A DNA stretch of 64,000 nt from Kaistella yonginensis (GTDB taxonomy: Bacteria; Bacteroidota; Bacteroidia; Flavobacteriales; Weeksellaceae). Below, piece after piece: positions 7,628 to 16,565 of this stretch (positions are counted from its first letter, which is position 1; each line of letters starts with the position of its first letter). A model generated the notes under the pieces. That model saw only the letters and a list, made by a program, of their open reading frames with translations, was not told the origin of the DNA and did not search any database. Position numbers and translations under genes: made by a program. The stretch spans positions 148,089-212,088 of the forward strand of contig NZ_JAUFQB010000007.1 of assembly GCF_030409525.1 (NCBI RefSeq), in the 5' to 3' direction.

Positions 7628-8176
7628 TTAAGATTTAAAATATTGATTTAATATAAAAGCCCTGATTGCGGGCAAGTATTTGCGAAAATTTTCAAGACAA
7701 TGAGAATCATTAACTTCTAATAGCGTAAAAGATTGTGAAGTATTTTCATCGAACAATATGCTCTGATTTAAGACTTCATCAGTCCGGCTCGCAATAATCA
7801 GAGAATTTTTCGAAGGTACCATTTTTTTTATTTGGGCAGATAAAGTTATAGGAAATAAAATATCAAAATTTTTCTGTTCTATATTTAATAAGGGACTCAT
7901 TAGTATTAGGATGTCTTCTTCATTCTGGCGGAGCTCCTTTAACTGAAAGGCGAAATTTGCCCCTGTAGAGTCTCCGATGATGATTAGTTCTTCACAATTT
8001 TTAAATTGCTTTACGGTATTACTAAGAAGTAGAGAAATAATCGAGTCTTCCTGCCATTCCATTATATTACAATCGTAGATATGTTCAAAATAATTTTTAA
8101 TCTCTCTGTACTTTGCAGACTGTCGGTTTGAGCCGTAGCCATGGATATAAAGGAGTTTTTTCTTGTCTATGTACAT
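7628..8176 (-). CDS. YqiA-like alpha/beta hydrolase
   Basis: 182 residues with a compact alpha/beta hydrolase fold. LLYIHGYGSNRQS near residue 8 is the oxyanion strand-loop typical of the YqiA/YcfP esterase family. The nucleophile elbow is IIIGDSTGA with Ser near 70, and plausible catalytic Asp (SRTDEVL, near 133) and His (NDSHCLENF, near 159) complete the triad. Known relatives are small-molecule esterases. It abuts the upstream 96-aa gene exactly and is followed 24 bp later by the PD-(D/E)XK nuclease gene, so the three look like one operon. A defence role is suggested only by context. Confidence 0.8.
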   Translation of the reverse strand: MYIDKKKLLYIHGYGSNRQSAKYREIKNYFEHIYDCNIMEWQEDSIISLLLSNTVKQFKNCEELIIIGDSTGANFAFQLKELRQNEEDILILMSPLLNIEQKNFDILFPITLSAQIKKMVPSKNSLIIASRTDEVLNQSILFDENTSQSFTLLEVNDSHCLENFRKYLPAIRAFILNQYFKS

Positions 8177-8467
8177 TTACTTTGTAATTGAAAACCCATA
8201 ATTTACGAAAACAAACCCTTGGCCATTCCTGCTGATATTTGGCTTACTATCTTTTACGATGTGCTTTGTCATTTCCAGTAATTTTTTATCAGAATATTTG
8301 TTTATGTCATCAACTTTAAAGATCACACTAAAAGCCTGGACGCCTTCCCAAATCCAACTTTCCCAAGTGGCATCCAGCGAACCAAACTTTATTGTTTCAC
8401 GAAATAAGACCGTCGTACCGTTATCAACGGGTATTTTACTTTCTGTTTGTAATTTCTGTTTTGTCAT
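8177..8467 (-). CDS. Hypothetical protein, 96 aa, first gene of the nuclease operon
   Basis: No family recognised. The sequence is soluble-looking, with an aromatic centre (LDATWESWIWEGVQAFSVIF) and a beta-rich C-terminus (QGFVFVNYGFSIT). The stop codon abuts the start of the hydrolase gene with no gap, so translation is probably coupled. It may be an antitoxin, adaptor or immunity protein for the downstream hydrolase and nuclease, but this rests only on size and order. Confidence 0.6.
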   Translation of the reverse strand: MTKQKLQTESKIPVDNGTTVLFRETIKFGSLDATWESWIWEGVQAFSVIFKVDDINKYSDKKLLEMTKHIVKDSKPNISRNGQGFVFVNYGFSITK

Positions 8468-9390
8468 ATTGTAAATGTATAGCTCTTGGGCGACAATCGA
8501 TGTCGTTATAAATTTTTTGATCCTAAAGATTTATATTTTTTTTGTCCTTTAACAAGACTCACTATAAATGGCAAAATGGGGGTAACAACTCGCACAAAAA
8601 TGGTGCTTTACCAATTGTACTATAAGCAATAATAGTGAACAGATACCTGAACGTGACAAGCGGCTGGAGAGGCAGCGGTTTGGATTGATGGGGAAAATTG
8701 CTGCGCGCTGGCTTTTACAGAACGCGGTATTCATACACTGAAAATCTTAGCCTATGAAACTAAAGTATGAATACTGTGTGCTGGAAAAAAGAGGTGGCAA
8801 GAGCAATTTTTCTCAGCAAGGAATACTGCTGTGCGCGGTGGTGAAAGTGAATAAACTGCCACTACAAGTTTCCGCTGAAAAAAAGCAGTTTATTGACTGG
8901 AACCACATGGCCAATCCCGAAACTCTCTGCACCATTTTTGTGTCCTTCGACTTCGCTCAGGATGGCACATCAATTTCTGAATGGGGATTAGAAGGTATTC
9001 AATTGGTGTCCTGCCCTAATAAATTATAACTGACCTGGCGGCTGGATGGCGTTGGCTTGTGCGGGCTTTGCCCAAACAAAAGGAAAGCATTTAGCATAAT
9101 CTTCAATTATAGGCGAAGATGCTGCTGGATTGTATGGAACGCAACGAAGTGGAGCGGAATACAACGGTTCGCGCTGGCCATTTGCGTATAATTGCGATTA
9201 TGTTATTTGCTGCGGCCGGGCGTGGGTTTTTAGATCGGTTTTTCTTATCCATATCTGTCCTAAAAAAATCTTCGTTTTAGAATAATTTTTCTGTTGTTAG
9301 GATGCAAGGGTCATTAACTATAAATCTGCGACATAGAGTTCAGTCTATTGATCATCACGAAAGGATTTGTACGGCAGCGGGATTTAAATT
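8468..9390. other. Gene-free stretch with coding remnants and GC-rich tags
   Basis: I see no intact gene. A frame at about 8595-8740 encodes the protein-like string ERDKRLERQRFGLMGKIAAR without a start codon, and 8754-9029 is open but unrecognised and includes a dispersed 20-bp tag (8943-8962). From 9031 to 9240 the DNA becomes GC-richer with short hairpins (for example GCGGGCTTTGCCC). This pattern of fragments suggests a site of repeated insertion and loss. Confidence 0.55.
9356..9380 (+). repeat. Hairpin repeat, copy 1 (slightly diverged)
   Basis: Hairpin arm CACGAA, loop AGGA, arm TTTGTA, then CGGCAGCGG. It differs from copies 2 and 3 at two positions of the right arm. It sits 10 bp beyond the 3' end of the Fic gene. 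Confidence 0.75.
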
Positions 9391-10500
9391 TTATCCCTCC
9401 AGATTGAGATGGTACGAAACCGACCGTCCTGCACCTGTTGGGATGAATGCCCTGATTTCTGCCAAATGTTGCAGGTCTCTGGTGGCTGATGCTTTTGAGG
9501 TTTTGTTGATCGCTATGTACTTTTTGGCGGTCATTCCTCCTTTAAAGCCCGATTCTCCTTCGTCCATCATTTTATGGATGGCTTTTAATTGTCTTTCATT
9601 GAACTGTTCTTTAAAGCGGTCAAAGAAATTTGTTTTTTTCAGGGTGAAGAGAACGACTTTTTTCGTATCGGTCAATGCGTTCTGGAGGACCTCGAAAAAC
9701 CAGATGATCCAATCGGTGATTTGTAAATCCCGCTGGGCTTTTTTGAGTTCGGAATAGTATCGGTTTTTATCTTTTTCAATGGCTTTTGAAATGCTTATAA
9801 AAATGGGAGTTTCGAGTTTGTTGGCTAAAGCTTTTTCTGCTAAGGCACGACCTATTCGGCCGTTTCCATCTTCAAAAGGATGGAGTGTTTCAAAATAGAG
9901 ATGGGTTATGGCCGCAAAGAGCATTGCCTCGCCAATTCTTCCCCAGCCTTTTTCTGAAAACCGATGATACCATTCTAAAAACTGAGGGATTAAGTAAGGA
10001 AGATCTTTGGAAGGAGGTGCTTCATAATGGATGGTAAAATTGCCTATCGGACCGGAAACCACCTGCATCGGTTCCTGTCCTGTTCGGAACTGACCAGCAT
10101 TAATGCGTTTTTCATTGCCCATCAGGATTTGATGCCAATGTAAGATTTGTTTTTCTGAAAGTGGATTGGTATCCTTTTTCTGGATTTCAATCATTAATGC
10201 AGCAATTGCATTTGCTTTTTTGTTTTTGGTATTCTGATGAAAATCTTTGAGTCCTAAATTTACTTTTAAAGAAGACATTACTTCTTCGCGACTGAAGAAT
10301 TCGCCTTCAATTTCGGAGGTTTTCAAGGCTTCGGAAAGCATAATCTCGGTGAAGACTTCCTGTTTCATATCCTCGCGAAAACTACTGATCATTCCATTTG
10401 CCTCGCCTAATTCCAGAGCAAATTTCTCTACCAAAGTATGAATTTTATCTTTTTGGAAGGTAAACTGAGGAAATTTTTCCGATTGCCAGATGTATTTCAT
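9391..10500 (-). CDS. Fic family protein with N-terminal DUF4172-like domain
   Basis: 369 residues. The N-terminal domain begins with MKYIWQSEKFPQFTF as in DUF4172-type Fic proteins. The inhibitory motif (S/T)xxxE(G/N) is visible as TSEIEG near residues 61-66, placing it with N-terminally self-inhibited Fic enzymes. The catalytic motif HPFEDGNGRIGR (about 207-218) is complete, so transfer of AMP or another nucleotide phosphate to a protein target is expected. A C-terminal winged helix (ERQLKAIHKMM...TAKKYIAINKTSKASATRDLQHL) could bind DNA. Two palindromic operators cover its promoter, consistent with self-repression. Standalone gene, no antitoxin alongside. Confidence 0.92.
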   Translation of the reverse strand: MKYIWQSEKFPQFTFQKDKIHTLVEKFALELGEANGMISSFREDMKQEVFTEIMLSEALKTSEIEGEFFSREEVMSSLKVNLGLKDFHQNTKNKKANAIAALMIEIQKKDTNPLSEKQILHWHQILMGNEKRINAGQFRTGQEPMQVVSGPIGNFTIHYEAPPSKDLPYLIPQFLEWYHRFSEKGWGRIGEAMLFAAITHLYFETLHPFEDGNGRIGRALAEKALANKLETPIFISISKAIEKDKNRYYSELKKAQRDLQITDWIIWFFEVLQNALTDTKKVVLFTLKKTNFFDRFKEQFNERQLKAIHKMMDEGESGFKGGMTAKKYIAINKTSKASATRDLQHLAEIRAFIPTGAGRSVSYHLNLEG

Positions 10501-10572
10501 GAGCCGATTACATTATTTATTCGGCTCAAATATAGTGAAAATATTGAGCCGATTACAGAAAATAATCGGCTC
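10501..10572 (-). promoter_or_regulatory. Fic promoter with two palindromic operators
   Basis: Operator 1 (10501-10527) and operator 2 (10546-10572) are 27-bp inverted repeats, each GAGCCGATTA at one end and TCGGCTC at the other, 45 bp apart centre to centre. On the reverse strand a TATATTTG -7 box (10527-10534) touches operator 1. Operator 1 directly abuts the ATG and operator 2 covers the -33 region, so a bound repressor would block transcription. The winged helix of the Fic protein is the obvious candidate repressor. Confidence 0.8.
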
Positions 10573-10755
10573 ACTTTATTTTGAATTGCTGTTTCGGAGA
10601 CAGTAATTACTCTAGCCAAGTCACAAGGAAAGTATTTTATGAAAAAAGTTTGCAGGAGCAGGCTGCGACTGCAAACTATTGATAGAATACAAAGTGGATG
10701 GATCTCTCTATACATAGACTACCACAAGGGGCTTTGCACAAACTTATGATGACCA

Positions 10756-10780
10756 CACGAAAGGATTCGTGCGGCAGCGG
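10756..10780 (+). repeat. Hairpin repeat, copy 2
   Basis: CACGAA, loop AGGA, TTCGTG, then CGGCAGCGG; identical over 25 bp to copy 3 at 40363-40387. The helicase/nuclease remnant begins at its very next base. Confidence 0.85.
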
Positions 10781-11165
10781 GGGATGTTTTTTATATTGAT
10801 GCTAAGCAACAAAAAAAACAAGTTAAGCCGACAGATATTAAGATTATACCCCGTACAACAACAATGTGTTTGAACTTCAGAAAAGGTTACCAAATTATGA
10901 AATTGGAACTGTTGACAAATTCCAAGGGCAGGAGTCGCCCATCATCATTTACAGTATGGCCAGCTCCACGCCTGAAGATGCACCAAGAGGCATGGATTTT
11001 CTATACAGCCCGAACCGATTTAATGTAGCAATTTCTAGGGCGAGAGCCTTATTTATTCTAGTAGGCAGTGCGAGACTTTTTGAACCCGACTGCCATTCGC
11101 CCAGCCAAATGAAACTTGCGAATCCTTTCTGTGGATATTTGGAAGTAGCGAAGTGTGTAATATAG
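10781..11165 (+). pseudogene. C-terminal remnant of a TM0106-like RecB nuclease/helicase
   Basis: The intact part reads PYNNNVFELQKRLPNYEIG, then TVDKFQGQESPIIIYSMAS, PEDAPRGMDFLYSPNRFNVA and ISRARALFILVGS. These are the final superfamily 1 helicase motifs found at the end of TM0106-type RecB-like nuclease/DNA2-like helicases. Upstream, residues such as KPTDIKII continue the homology in another frame; one base is missing near 10849 (ATACCCCG where a GCC Ala codon is expected). The fragment begins exactly at a hairpin repeat and lacks everything N-terminal, including nuclease and Walker A parts. It cannot be a working helicase. Confidence 0.8.
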
Positions 11166-11180
11166 CAGTTTTCGACCAGT

Positions 11181-14100
11181 TTAATTATTCTCTGTAATTT
11201 TTTTGTACGCTATTTTAGCAAGGAGATCTGTGATGGTTTTATTAAAATCTTTTTCATCCATATAGCGGGCAAAGATTTCTTCATTCTGGTCTATACGTTC
11301 AATAAATAACTGTTGCAGAACACTTTTAAACATCAACGTGAACTTATCTTGCGGATTAGATTGTGCAGCTTTGATGATGTCTTCATCTGCTATTGCTGTT
11401 TCCACAATTTGATCAAAAAAGTATTGATCAGCCTGATTAAATTCTGTACCAAAGCGACTGTTTACCACATCTACGATTCTAGAAAACGGAACTTCTTCTT
11501 CACGCACTAACCCAGTTGCCACATCTGTTGGACCATCCAATTTATAAGATTTGTCATTGTTCAAACTGATTGAACCTTCGCTAATTTTTTGTAGTCTGTA
11601 GTATTCTAAACGAACTGTATCATCGAAATTGTAGCTTGCCCCATTATTACGTTTTGGTAATTTTTCGAAAAGATGACGTAAGAAAATATACAGCTTTTCT
11701 AAATCCGTATCCTGATATGGAATAATCTGACTTAAAAACATATATAAGTTTTTAAAAGCCGTTACTTTACCCCTCCATAATTCAGCTTCATCTTCGTTAA
11801 CTATTAAGAAATTTCTAAATTTTTCTACCGGAGAATCCAGGATAAAATTAATTGCTTCATGGTCCTTGTTGCTCTGTTTTTCTCTAGGTTTGAAATACAC
11901 TGCGACAAATTGATTAATATCTTCTGCGGAATAAATATCCTCTAAAAGAAGTTCATGCTGAATTCTATACAAATTATTTGGGTCTGCTTCCTGGCCCAGT
12001 ACCGCACCTTCGTAATAGGTTTTAAATGCTGCCTGAATTTCATCCCGATCATTTACAAAATCTAATACAAAAGTATCTTCTTTTAATGGGTGTGTACGAT
12101 TTAGTCTTGAAAGTGTTTGTACCGCTTGAATACCCGATAGTCTTTTGTCGACATACATGGTATGCAACAAAGGCTGGTCGAATCCTGTCTGGTATTTTTC
12201 TGCAACCAACAATACCTGATATTCTGCGGTTGCAAACACTTCCGGTAATAATTTTTCTTTCAAACCGTTATTCATTTCCACCTCCGTGTATACGGTATCG
12301 GGCAATTTGTCGTCTTTAACTTCTCCAGAAAAAGCTACCAAGGATTTTATTTTATAGCCTTTTGCTTTAATTAATTGATCGAAACTTTGCTTGTATTTTA
12401 CAGCTTCTAAACGGGATCCTGTCACCACCATTGCTTTTGCTTTTCCACCGATCTTATGTCTTGTCGATTGGTAGAAGTGTTCGATCATAATTTCTGTTTT
12501 TTGCGCAATATTATGCGGATGTAAACGCATGAAACGTCCTAATGCTTTGGCCGCTTTTTTACGTTCAACTTTGGGGTCGTCTTCGGAAGCTTTTACTAAT
12601 TTATAGAATGTTTTATACGAAGTATAGTTTTCTAATACATCTAAAATAAAACCTTCTTCGATGGCTTGGCGCATGGTGTATTTATCTAAAGCTTCACCAT
12701 TGGTAGCAAATAATTTGATTGTTTTATGTTTTGGTGTGGCAGTAAATGCGAAGAAACTAATGTTTTTTTGTTGGCCACGTTTTGCCATATTACGATATAA
12801 AGCTTCAAGCGTTGTTTCACCTTCTTCGGTGGCTCTTGCTTTTGCCTCTTTCGCCAAATCTTCACCTCCTAAAACCTCTTTTAGATCAGCCGCTGTTTCA
12901 CCAGATTGCGAACTGTGGGCTTCGTCAACCAAAATGGCATATTTACGTGTTTTTAAAATCCCTTTTCCGTCTTCACCACGTTCTTCAGCGAGTTTCCTTA
13001 ACTGTTCCGTTACAAAAGGAAACTTTTGAATCGTTGTAATGATGATTGGAATTCCGTTTTCTAAAGCTTCCGCCAATTGCTTGGCATTTTTATCAATCTT
13101 TAAAACAACCCCATTCTTATGCTCAAACTGATAAATGGTATCCTGTAACTGACGGTCTAATACAACACGGTCTGTAATTACTACTATAGAATCAAACAAT
13201 TTTGTATTGTCAGCTTTGTGTAAAGAGGATAATCTATGAGCCACCCAAGCTATGGTATTTGATTTACCAGAACCTGCAGAATGCTCTATTAAATAATTTG
13301 TTCCAACACCATCCAGTAAAGCTGTCTGAATCATGTTACGAACCGCTTTAAGCTGATGGTACCGAGGGAAGATTAAAGTTTCCTTTTTTACTTTTCTTCC
13401 CTCTTCTGTAATTCTTTCATCAATTTGCAAATGAACAAACTTTGAAACAATTTCGAGTAAACTGTCTTTTTGCAGTACTTCTTTCCATAAGTAAGCCGTT
13501 TTATAGCTTAAACCTTCAAAATCTACAGGATTCCCTGCCCCTCCGTTATTTCCTTTGTTGAATGGAAGAAAATGCGTTGCATCTTTCGCTAAACGCGTTG
13601 TCATTTCCACAAGATCTGTATCAACTGCAAAATGAACCAAAGTACGTTTTTTGAATTCGAAGATCAGTTCACGAGGATCACGATCGTCTTTGTATTGCTG
13701 TATGGCGTGGTTGATATTCTGATGCGATAATGGATTTTTAAGCTCTAAAGTTACTAAAGGAATACCGTTAAGACTCAATACCACATCGACTGAATTTTGA
13801 TTGCGTGTACTGTAATATAACTGTCTCGTAATACCCAGAATATTTTTCTCATACTTTTCCAATACCTCTTGATTCATAGAATGTGAAGGTTTGAAGTAGG
13901 CCATTTGCAATTGTTTGCCATAGCATTTGAAACCATGACGTAAGGTAGATAATACGCCATGTAACTCGATCCATTTGGTAAGGTCGTAGATAATTTGAGT
14001 CGCAGTATTTTCTTTCAGAACAGATTCAAGCTTGGTCCATTCTTTTGGCTGCGTATCTTTGATGAATGCAATGATTTGGTCCGGAAAAATTGCCTTTTCT

Positions 14101-14201
14101 TTATCAAATGATTTACTGTGTATCGCTTGGTATTCTGAGTTCAGTAATACTTCTTCAATACTTTTCTCAAATGCTATTTCTTTGGTTTGGGTATTACTCA
14201 T
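11181..14201 (-). CDS. hsdR: Type I restriction enzyme R subunit
   Basis: 1006 residues, the usual length. The N-terminal nuclease core shows Asp near 139 and LELK (Glu 153, Lys 155) in SVDVVLSLNGIPLVTLELKN. The translocase has Walker A HSAGSGKS near 307 and a DEAH box (LVDEAHSSQ) near 425, followed by superfamily 2 motifs (FFAFTATP, and AEKYQTGFDQP with QTLSRLNR). It cuts and translocates DNA as part of the HsdR-M-S complex. The start overlaps the end of the PtuB-like gene by 4 bp (ATGA), so it is the last gene of a coupled five-gene operon. No defect is seen, so the system could be active. Confidence 0.95.
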   Translation of the reverse strand: MSNTQTKEIAFEKSIEEVLLNSEYQAIHSKSFDKEKAIFPDQIIAFIKDTQPKEWTKLESVLKENTATQIIYDLTKWIELHGVLSTLRHGFKCYGKQLQMAYFKPSHSMNQEVLEKYEKNILGITRQLYYSTRNQNSVDVVLSLNGIPLVTLELKNPLSHQNINHAIQQYKDDRDPRELIFEFKKRTLVHFAVDTDLVEMTTRLAKDATHFLPFNKGNNGGAGNPVDFEGLSYKTAYLWKEVLQKDSLLEIVSKFVHLQIDERITEEGRKVKKETLIFPRYHQLKAVRNMIQTALLDGVGTNYLIEHSAGSGKSNTIAWVAHRLSSLHKADNTKLFDSIVVITDRVVLDRQLQDTIYQFEHKNGVVLKIDKNAKQLAEALENGIPIIITTIQKFPFVTEQLRKLAEERGEDGKGILKTRKYAILVDEAHSSQSGETAADLKEVLGGEDLAKEAKARATEEGETTLEALYRNMAKRGQQKNISFFAFTATPKHKTIKLFATNGEALDKYTMRQAIEEGFILDVLENYTSYKTFYKLVKASEDDPKVERKKAAKALGRFMRLHPHNIAQKTEIMIEHFYQSTRHKIGGKAKAMVVTGSRLEAVKYKQSFDQLIKAKGYKIKSLVAFSGEVKDDKLPDTVYTEVEMNNGLKEKLLPEVFATAEYQVLLVAEKYQTGFDQPLLHTMYVDKRLSGIQAVQTLSRLNRTHPLKEDTFVLDFVNDRDEIQAAFKTYYEGAVLGQEADPNNLYRIQHELLLEDIYSAEDINQFVAVYFKPREKQSNKDHEAINFILDSPVEKFRNFLIVNEDEAELWRGKVTAFKNLYMFLSQIIPYQDTDLEKLYIFLRHLFEKLPKRNNGASYNFDDTVRLEYYRLQKISEGSISLNNDKSYKLDGPTDVATGLVREEEVPFSRIVDVVNSRFGTEFNQADQYFFDQIVETAIADEDIIKAAQSNPQDKFTLMFKSVLQQLFIERIDQNEEIFARYMDEKDFNKTITDLLAKIAYKKITENN

Positions 14202-14917
14202 GATTTTTTCATGTATTTCATCTTTTTTTCTAACCTTTGTAAAAAATTAAGATGTTCTTTTAGAGCATGTTTTATTGGAATGCAATATTCAACAAATTTT
14301 CCATTTTGTAATTTATCTATTTCGGATAACGCCTGAATTGTTTTCGCTTTTTTTATAGGATCTTTTACTCCAATAAAATTATCAATTGTTCTTTTTCTGT
14401 CATAAACTAATTGTTTGTGATCTAAAGCTAACAATTCAATTGTATTTTTACCATTAGCTGTATTTCCAGTTACTTCTCCTTTTTTATTATAAGTAAAATG
14501 GTTCTCGCAATTTGGATGTAATGGCAAAATATAATCTTTTCCGTCGTTTGACCAATAGTCATCTTTCTTAATAGCTCCAAAATATTTTTGTTTTGCAACA
14601 CCTTTAGGAGCATCTTTTGGATAACAAGCCACCATATTTGAATAATCTAAATCGGAAACGGTTTCAATTCCTTCTTCAAGATGCTTACGACATAATTCTT
14701 CTGGTTTTAAATGCTCTATATGACAAGAATCTAATTCAATTCTTTTTAAGGTATAGGCACAGATGAAACCTTGTTCTTTTAGTAAAGCATTTTTAATAGG
14801 AATTCTTTCAGCAGCACCAAGACTCTTATCATATCGCATTTTTACACCAGCCTTTTCATTCTTTAGCTTTATTTGAATATAACTAGCTGGCTCATCACGT
14901 TTAATTATCCTCTTCAT
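14198..14917 (-). CDS. ptuB: Septu PtuB-like HNH endonuclease (retron Ec78-type effector family)
   Basis: 239 residues from ATG 14917, giving the family-typical start MKRIIKRDEP; a longer frame to 14959 lies deep in the ATPase gene. The HNH region shows GFICAYTLKRI, SCHIEHLKP and DLDYSNMVACYP, with the later His-containing PLHPNCENHF. This resembles PtuB and the HNH partner of retron Ec78. The usual CxYC pair appears as CAYT, so one zinc ligand may be missing. It overlaps the ATPase gene by 17 bp and hsdR by 4 bp. In Septu, PtuB is the nuclease held and released by the PtuA ATPase on infection. Confidence 0.85.
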   Translation of the reverse strand: MKRIIKRDEPASYIQIKLKNEKAGVKMRYDKSLGAAERIPIKNALLKEQGFICAYTLKRIELDSCHIEHLKPEELCRKHLEEGIETVSDLDYSNMVACYPKDAPKGVAKQKYFGAIKKDDYWSNDGKDYILPLHPNCENHFTYNKKGEVTGNTANGKNTIELLALDHKQLVYDRKRTIDNFIGVKDPIKKAKTIQALSEIDKLQNGKFVEYCIPIKHALKEHLNFLQRLEKKMKYMKKS

Positions 14918-16559
14918 CACCAAACATTTCCAGATGCGACATTCGAGCTTCAAGATCAACCCACTCAGATAAATCTAAATTATCAGCTTTATATTTTGCA
15001 ATTAAATCACGTGCTTTTTCAAATTCAATATCATTAATTAATTCCTCAACAGCTTCTATCGCTTGATTAGCAATATCTAGGCGATCATCATCCTCCATTA
15101 TAAATTTAAGAATGTAATTCATATCTAAACCATAACTTTTGACGGTCTGATCAACTTCAAAGTTTTTAATGATATTTATTTTCTCAGGAAGTACCGAAGA
15201 TATAATTTGAGGTGAATGCGTAGTCGCTATGAATTGGCAATTTGGAAATGTGCGAACCAAATCACTCACTATAGTTCTTTGCCACTTTGGATGTAAATGC
15301 AGATCTAATTCATCAATTAAAATGATTGCTTGGCCTTCTAATGGATTTTCTGCATCATTATTTGCAATTATTAATCTTCGAGCAATATCAAAAACTAAAG
15401 CCAAAACACCTCGTTCACCGTCGGACAATTGAGAAAATAACAATTTCTTACCTTCTTTAACTATCGAAAATGTAAGTTCATTTGAAATCTTATCTTTAAC
15501 TAAATTTAAATCCGTAAAAGCTGGTATGAAGGTATAGATTGTCTCTTCAATCAACTTTATTACACGATTATAATTTACGTTTTTCGAGTTTTCAGAGGCT
15601 AAAGTTTTCCGAACATTAAACCACTCGGCAAACATTTTAATATTGAAACTTCTTACTTCTGACAAAGTATCAACATATGCTGCAGCGTGAAATAATTTAG
15701 ACTTAATTACTTTAGAAGTTTGATTAACCATTAAAGATCTTCTTGTAGAAAAGTAAATACCTAACAAATTGTTTTTTTCTTTTCTATTAATTGGCGTCTT
15801 AAAATCGATGATATCTTCTTGTTGAATTCCTTCTACTCTGAAAGGGATTGTTGAAGAAGTATTTTCTTTTCCAGCTAGTTTGTTTATTTCTTCTTTTGTA
15901 AAAGCCAGGGTATTTTCAATATCAGGATTATCATTTAATATTTGCAAATTTGCAGATAGTTCATCCTCCGTGACAAACTGTAATAATTCAAAAACTTCCC
16001 TTATTTCAGAGCCATTATTAGGAGCTATCTTTTTTAATTCGGAATGTTTTAGATTTATAATCGTTTCTTTTAAATTACTGAAATTGACCTTTTTAATTAT
16101 TTTATTTACAACCAAATGATTGATCAAATTCTTAATATTTAAAGCATCTTCATACTTTTTTTGATCTACCACCAATTGAGCGAGATCCGTTTTTTGAGCT
16201 TCAATTTTCCTTCTTAAATCCTTGTTTTGACTAGTATTAGATTCTACTTCTTTAAAATACACCTCTTTAGCTGACTTAGAATATATAAACTCATAATCTA
16301 CATTGTCAATACTGAAATTGGTATTCACCTGTAATTGATTGGTGTTAATGTTTATATCTGATTTTTTAAAATTTTCCTCTGTTACTACAGGTACTTTAAT
16401 TTCAGATAAAATATGTGACAATACAATACGCAAACTCTCTAGCACTGTAGTTTTACCCACACCATTTATACCCACGATTAAATTAAAACCGGGTTGAAAC
16501 TCGAGTTTTGCATGGGTAAAACCACGAACATTGGTTAATTCTAAAGTGTTAATTTTCAT
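14901..16559 (-). CDS. ptuA: Septu PtuA-like AAA ATPase
   Basis: 552 residues. The N-terminus is an SMC/RecF-like ATPase half (LELTNVRGF, Walker A GINGVGKTT near 30-38), the middle is long and coil-rich (residues about 120-230), and the C-terminal half has the signature FSQLSDGERG, Walker B IILIDELDLHLHP and the switch His in IATTHSPQIIS. After this comes SYGLDMNYILKFIMEDDDR, typical of PtuA and retron Ec78-type ATPases. Together with the following HNH gene it forms a Septu-like pair. It starts 6 bp after hsdS ends. Fusion of a Septu pair into a type I operon is notable. Confidence 0.85.
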   Translation of the reverse strand: MKINTLELTNVRGFTHAKLEFQPGFNLIVGINGVGKTTVLESLRIVLSHILSEIKVPVVTEENFKKSDININTNQLQVNTNFSIDNVDYEFIYSKSAKEVYFKEVESNTSQNKDLRRKIEAQKTDLAQLVVDQKKYEDALNIKNLINHLVVNKIIKKVNFSNLKETIINLKHSELKKIAPNNGSEIREVFELLQFVTEDELSANLQILNDNPDIENTLAFTKEEINKLAGKENTSSTIPFRVEGIQQEDIIDFKTPINRKEKNNLLGIYFSTRRSLMVNQTSKVIKSKLFHAAAYVDTLSEVRSFNIKMFAEWFNVRKTLASENSKNVNYNRVIKLIEETIYTFIPAFTDLNLVKDKISNELTFSIVKEGKKLLFSQLSDGERGVLALVFDIARRLIIANNDAENPLEGQAIILIDELDLHLHPKWQRTIVSDLVRTFPNCQFIATTHSPQIISSVLPEKINIIKNFEVDQTVKSYGLDMNYILKFIMEDDDRLDIANQAIEAVEELINDIEFEKARDLIAKYKADNLDLSEWVDLEARMSHLEMFGDEEDN

Positions 16560-16565
16560 AAATAA

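Noticed and set aside
8754-9029. 91-codon open frame on the plus strand
   Set aside because: Unrecognised, includes the 20-bp dispersed tag, and lies in a tract of fragments; kept only as part of the gene-free stretch.
10585-10749. Protein-like plus-strand frame between the Fic promoter and repeat copy 2
   Set aside because: No start codon and no recognisable family; may be a remnant but support is too thin.
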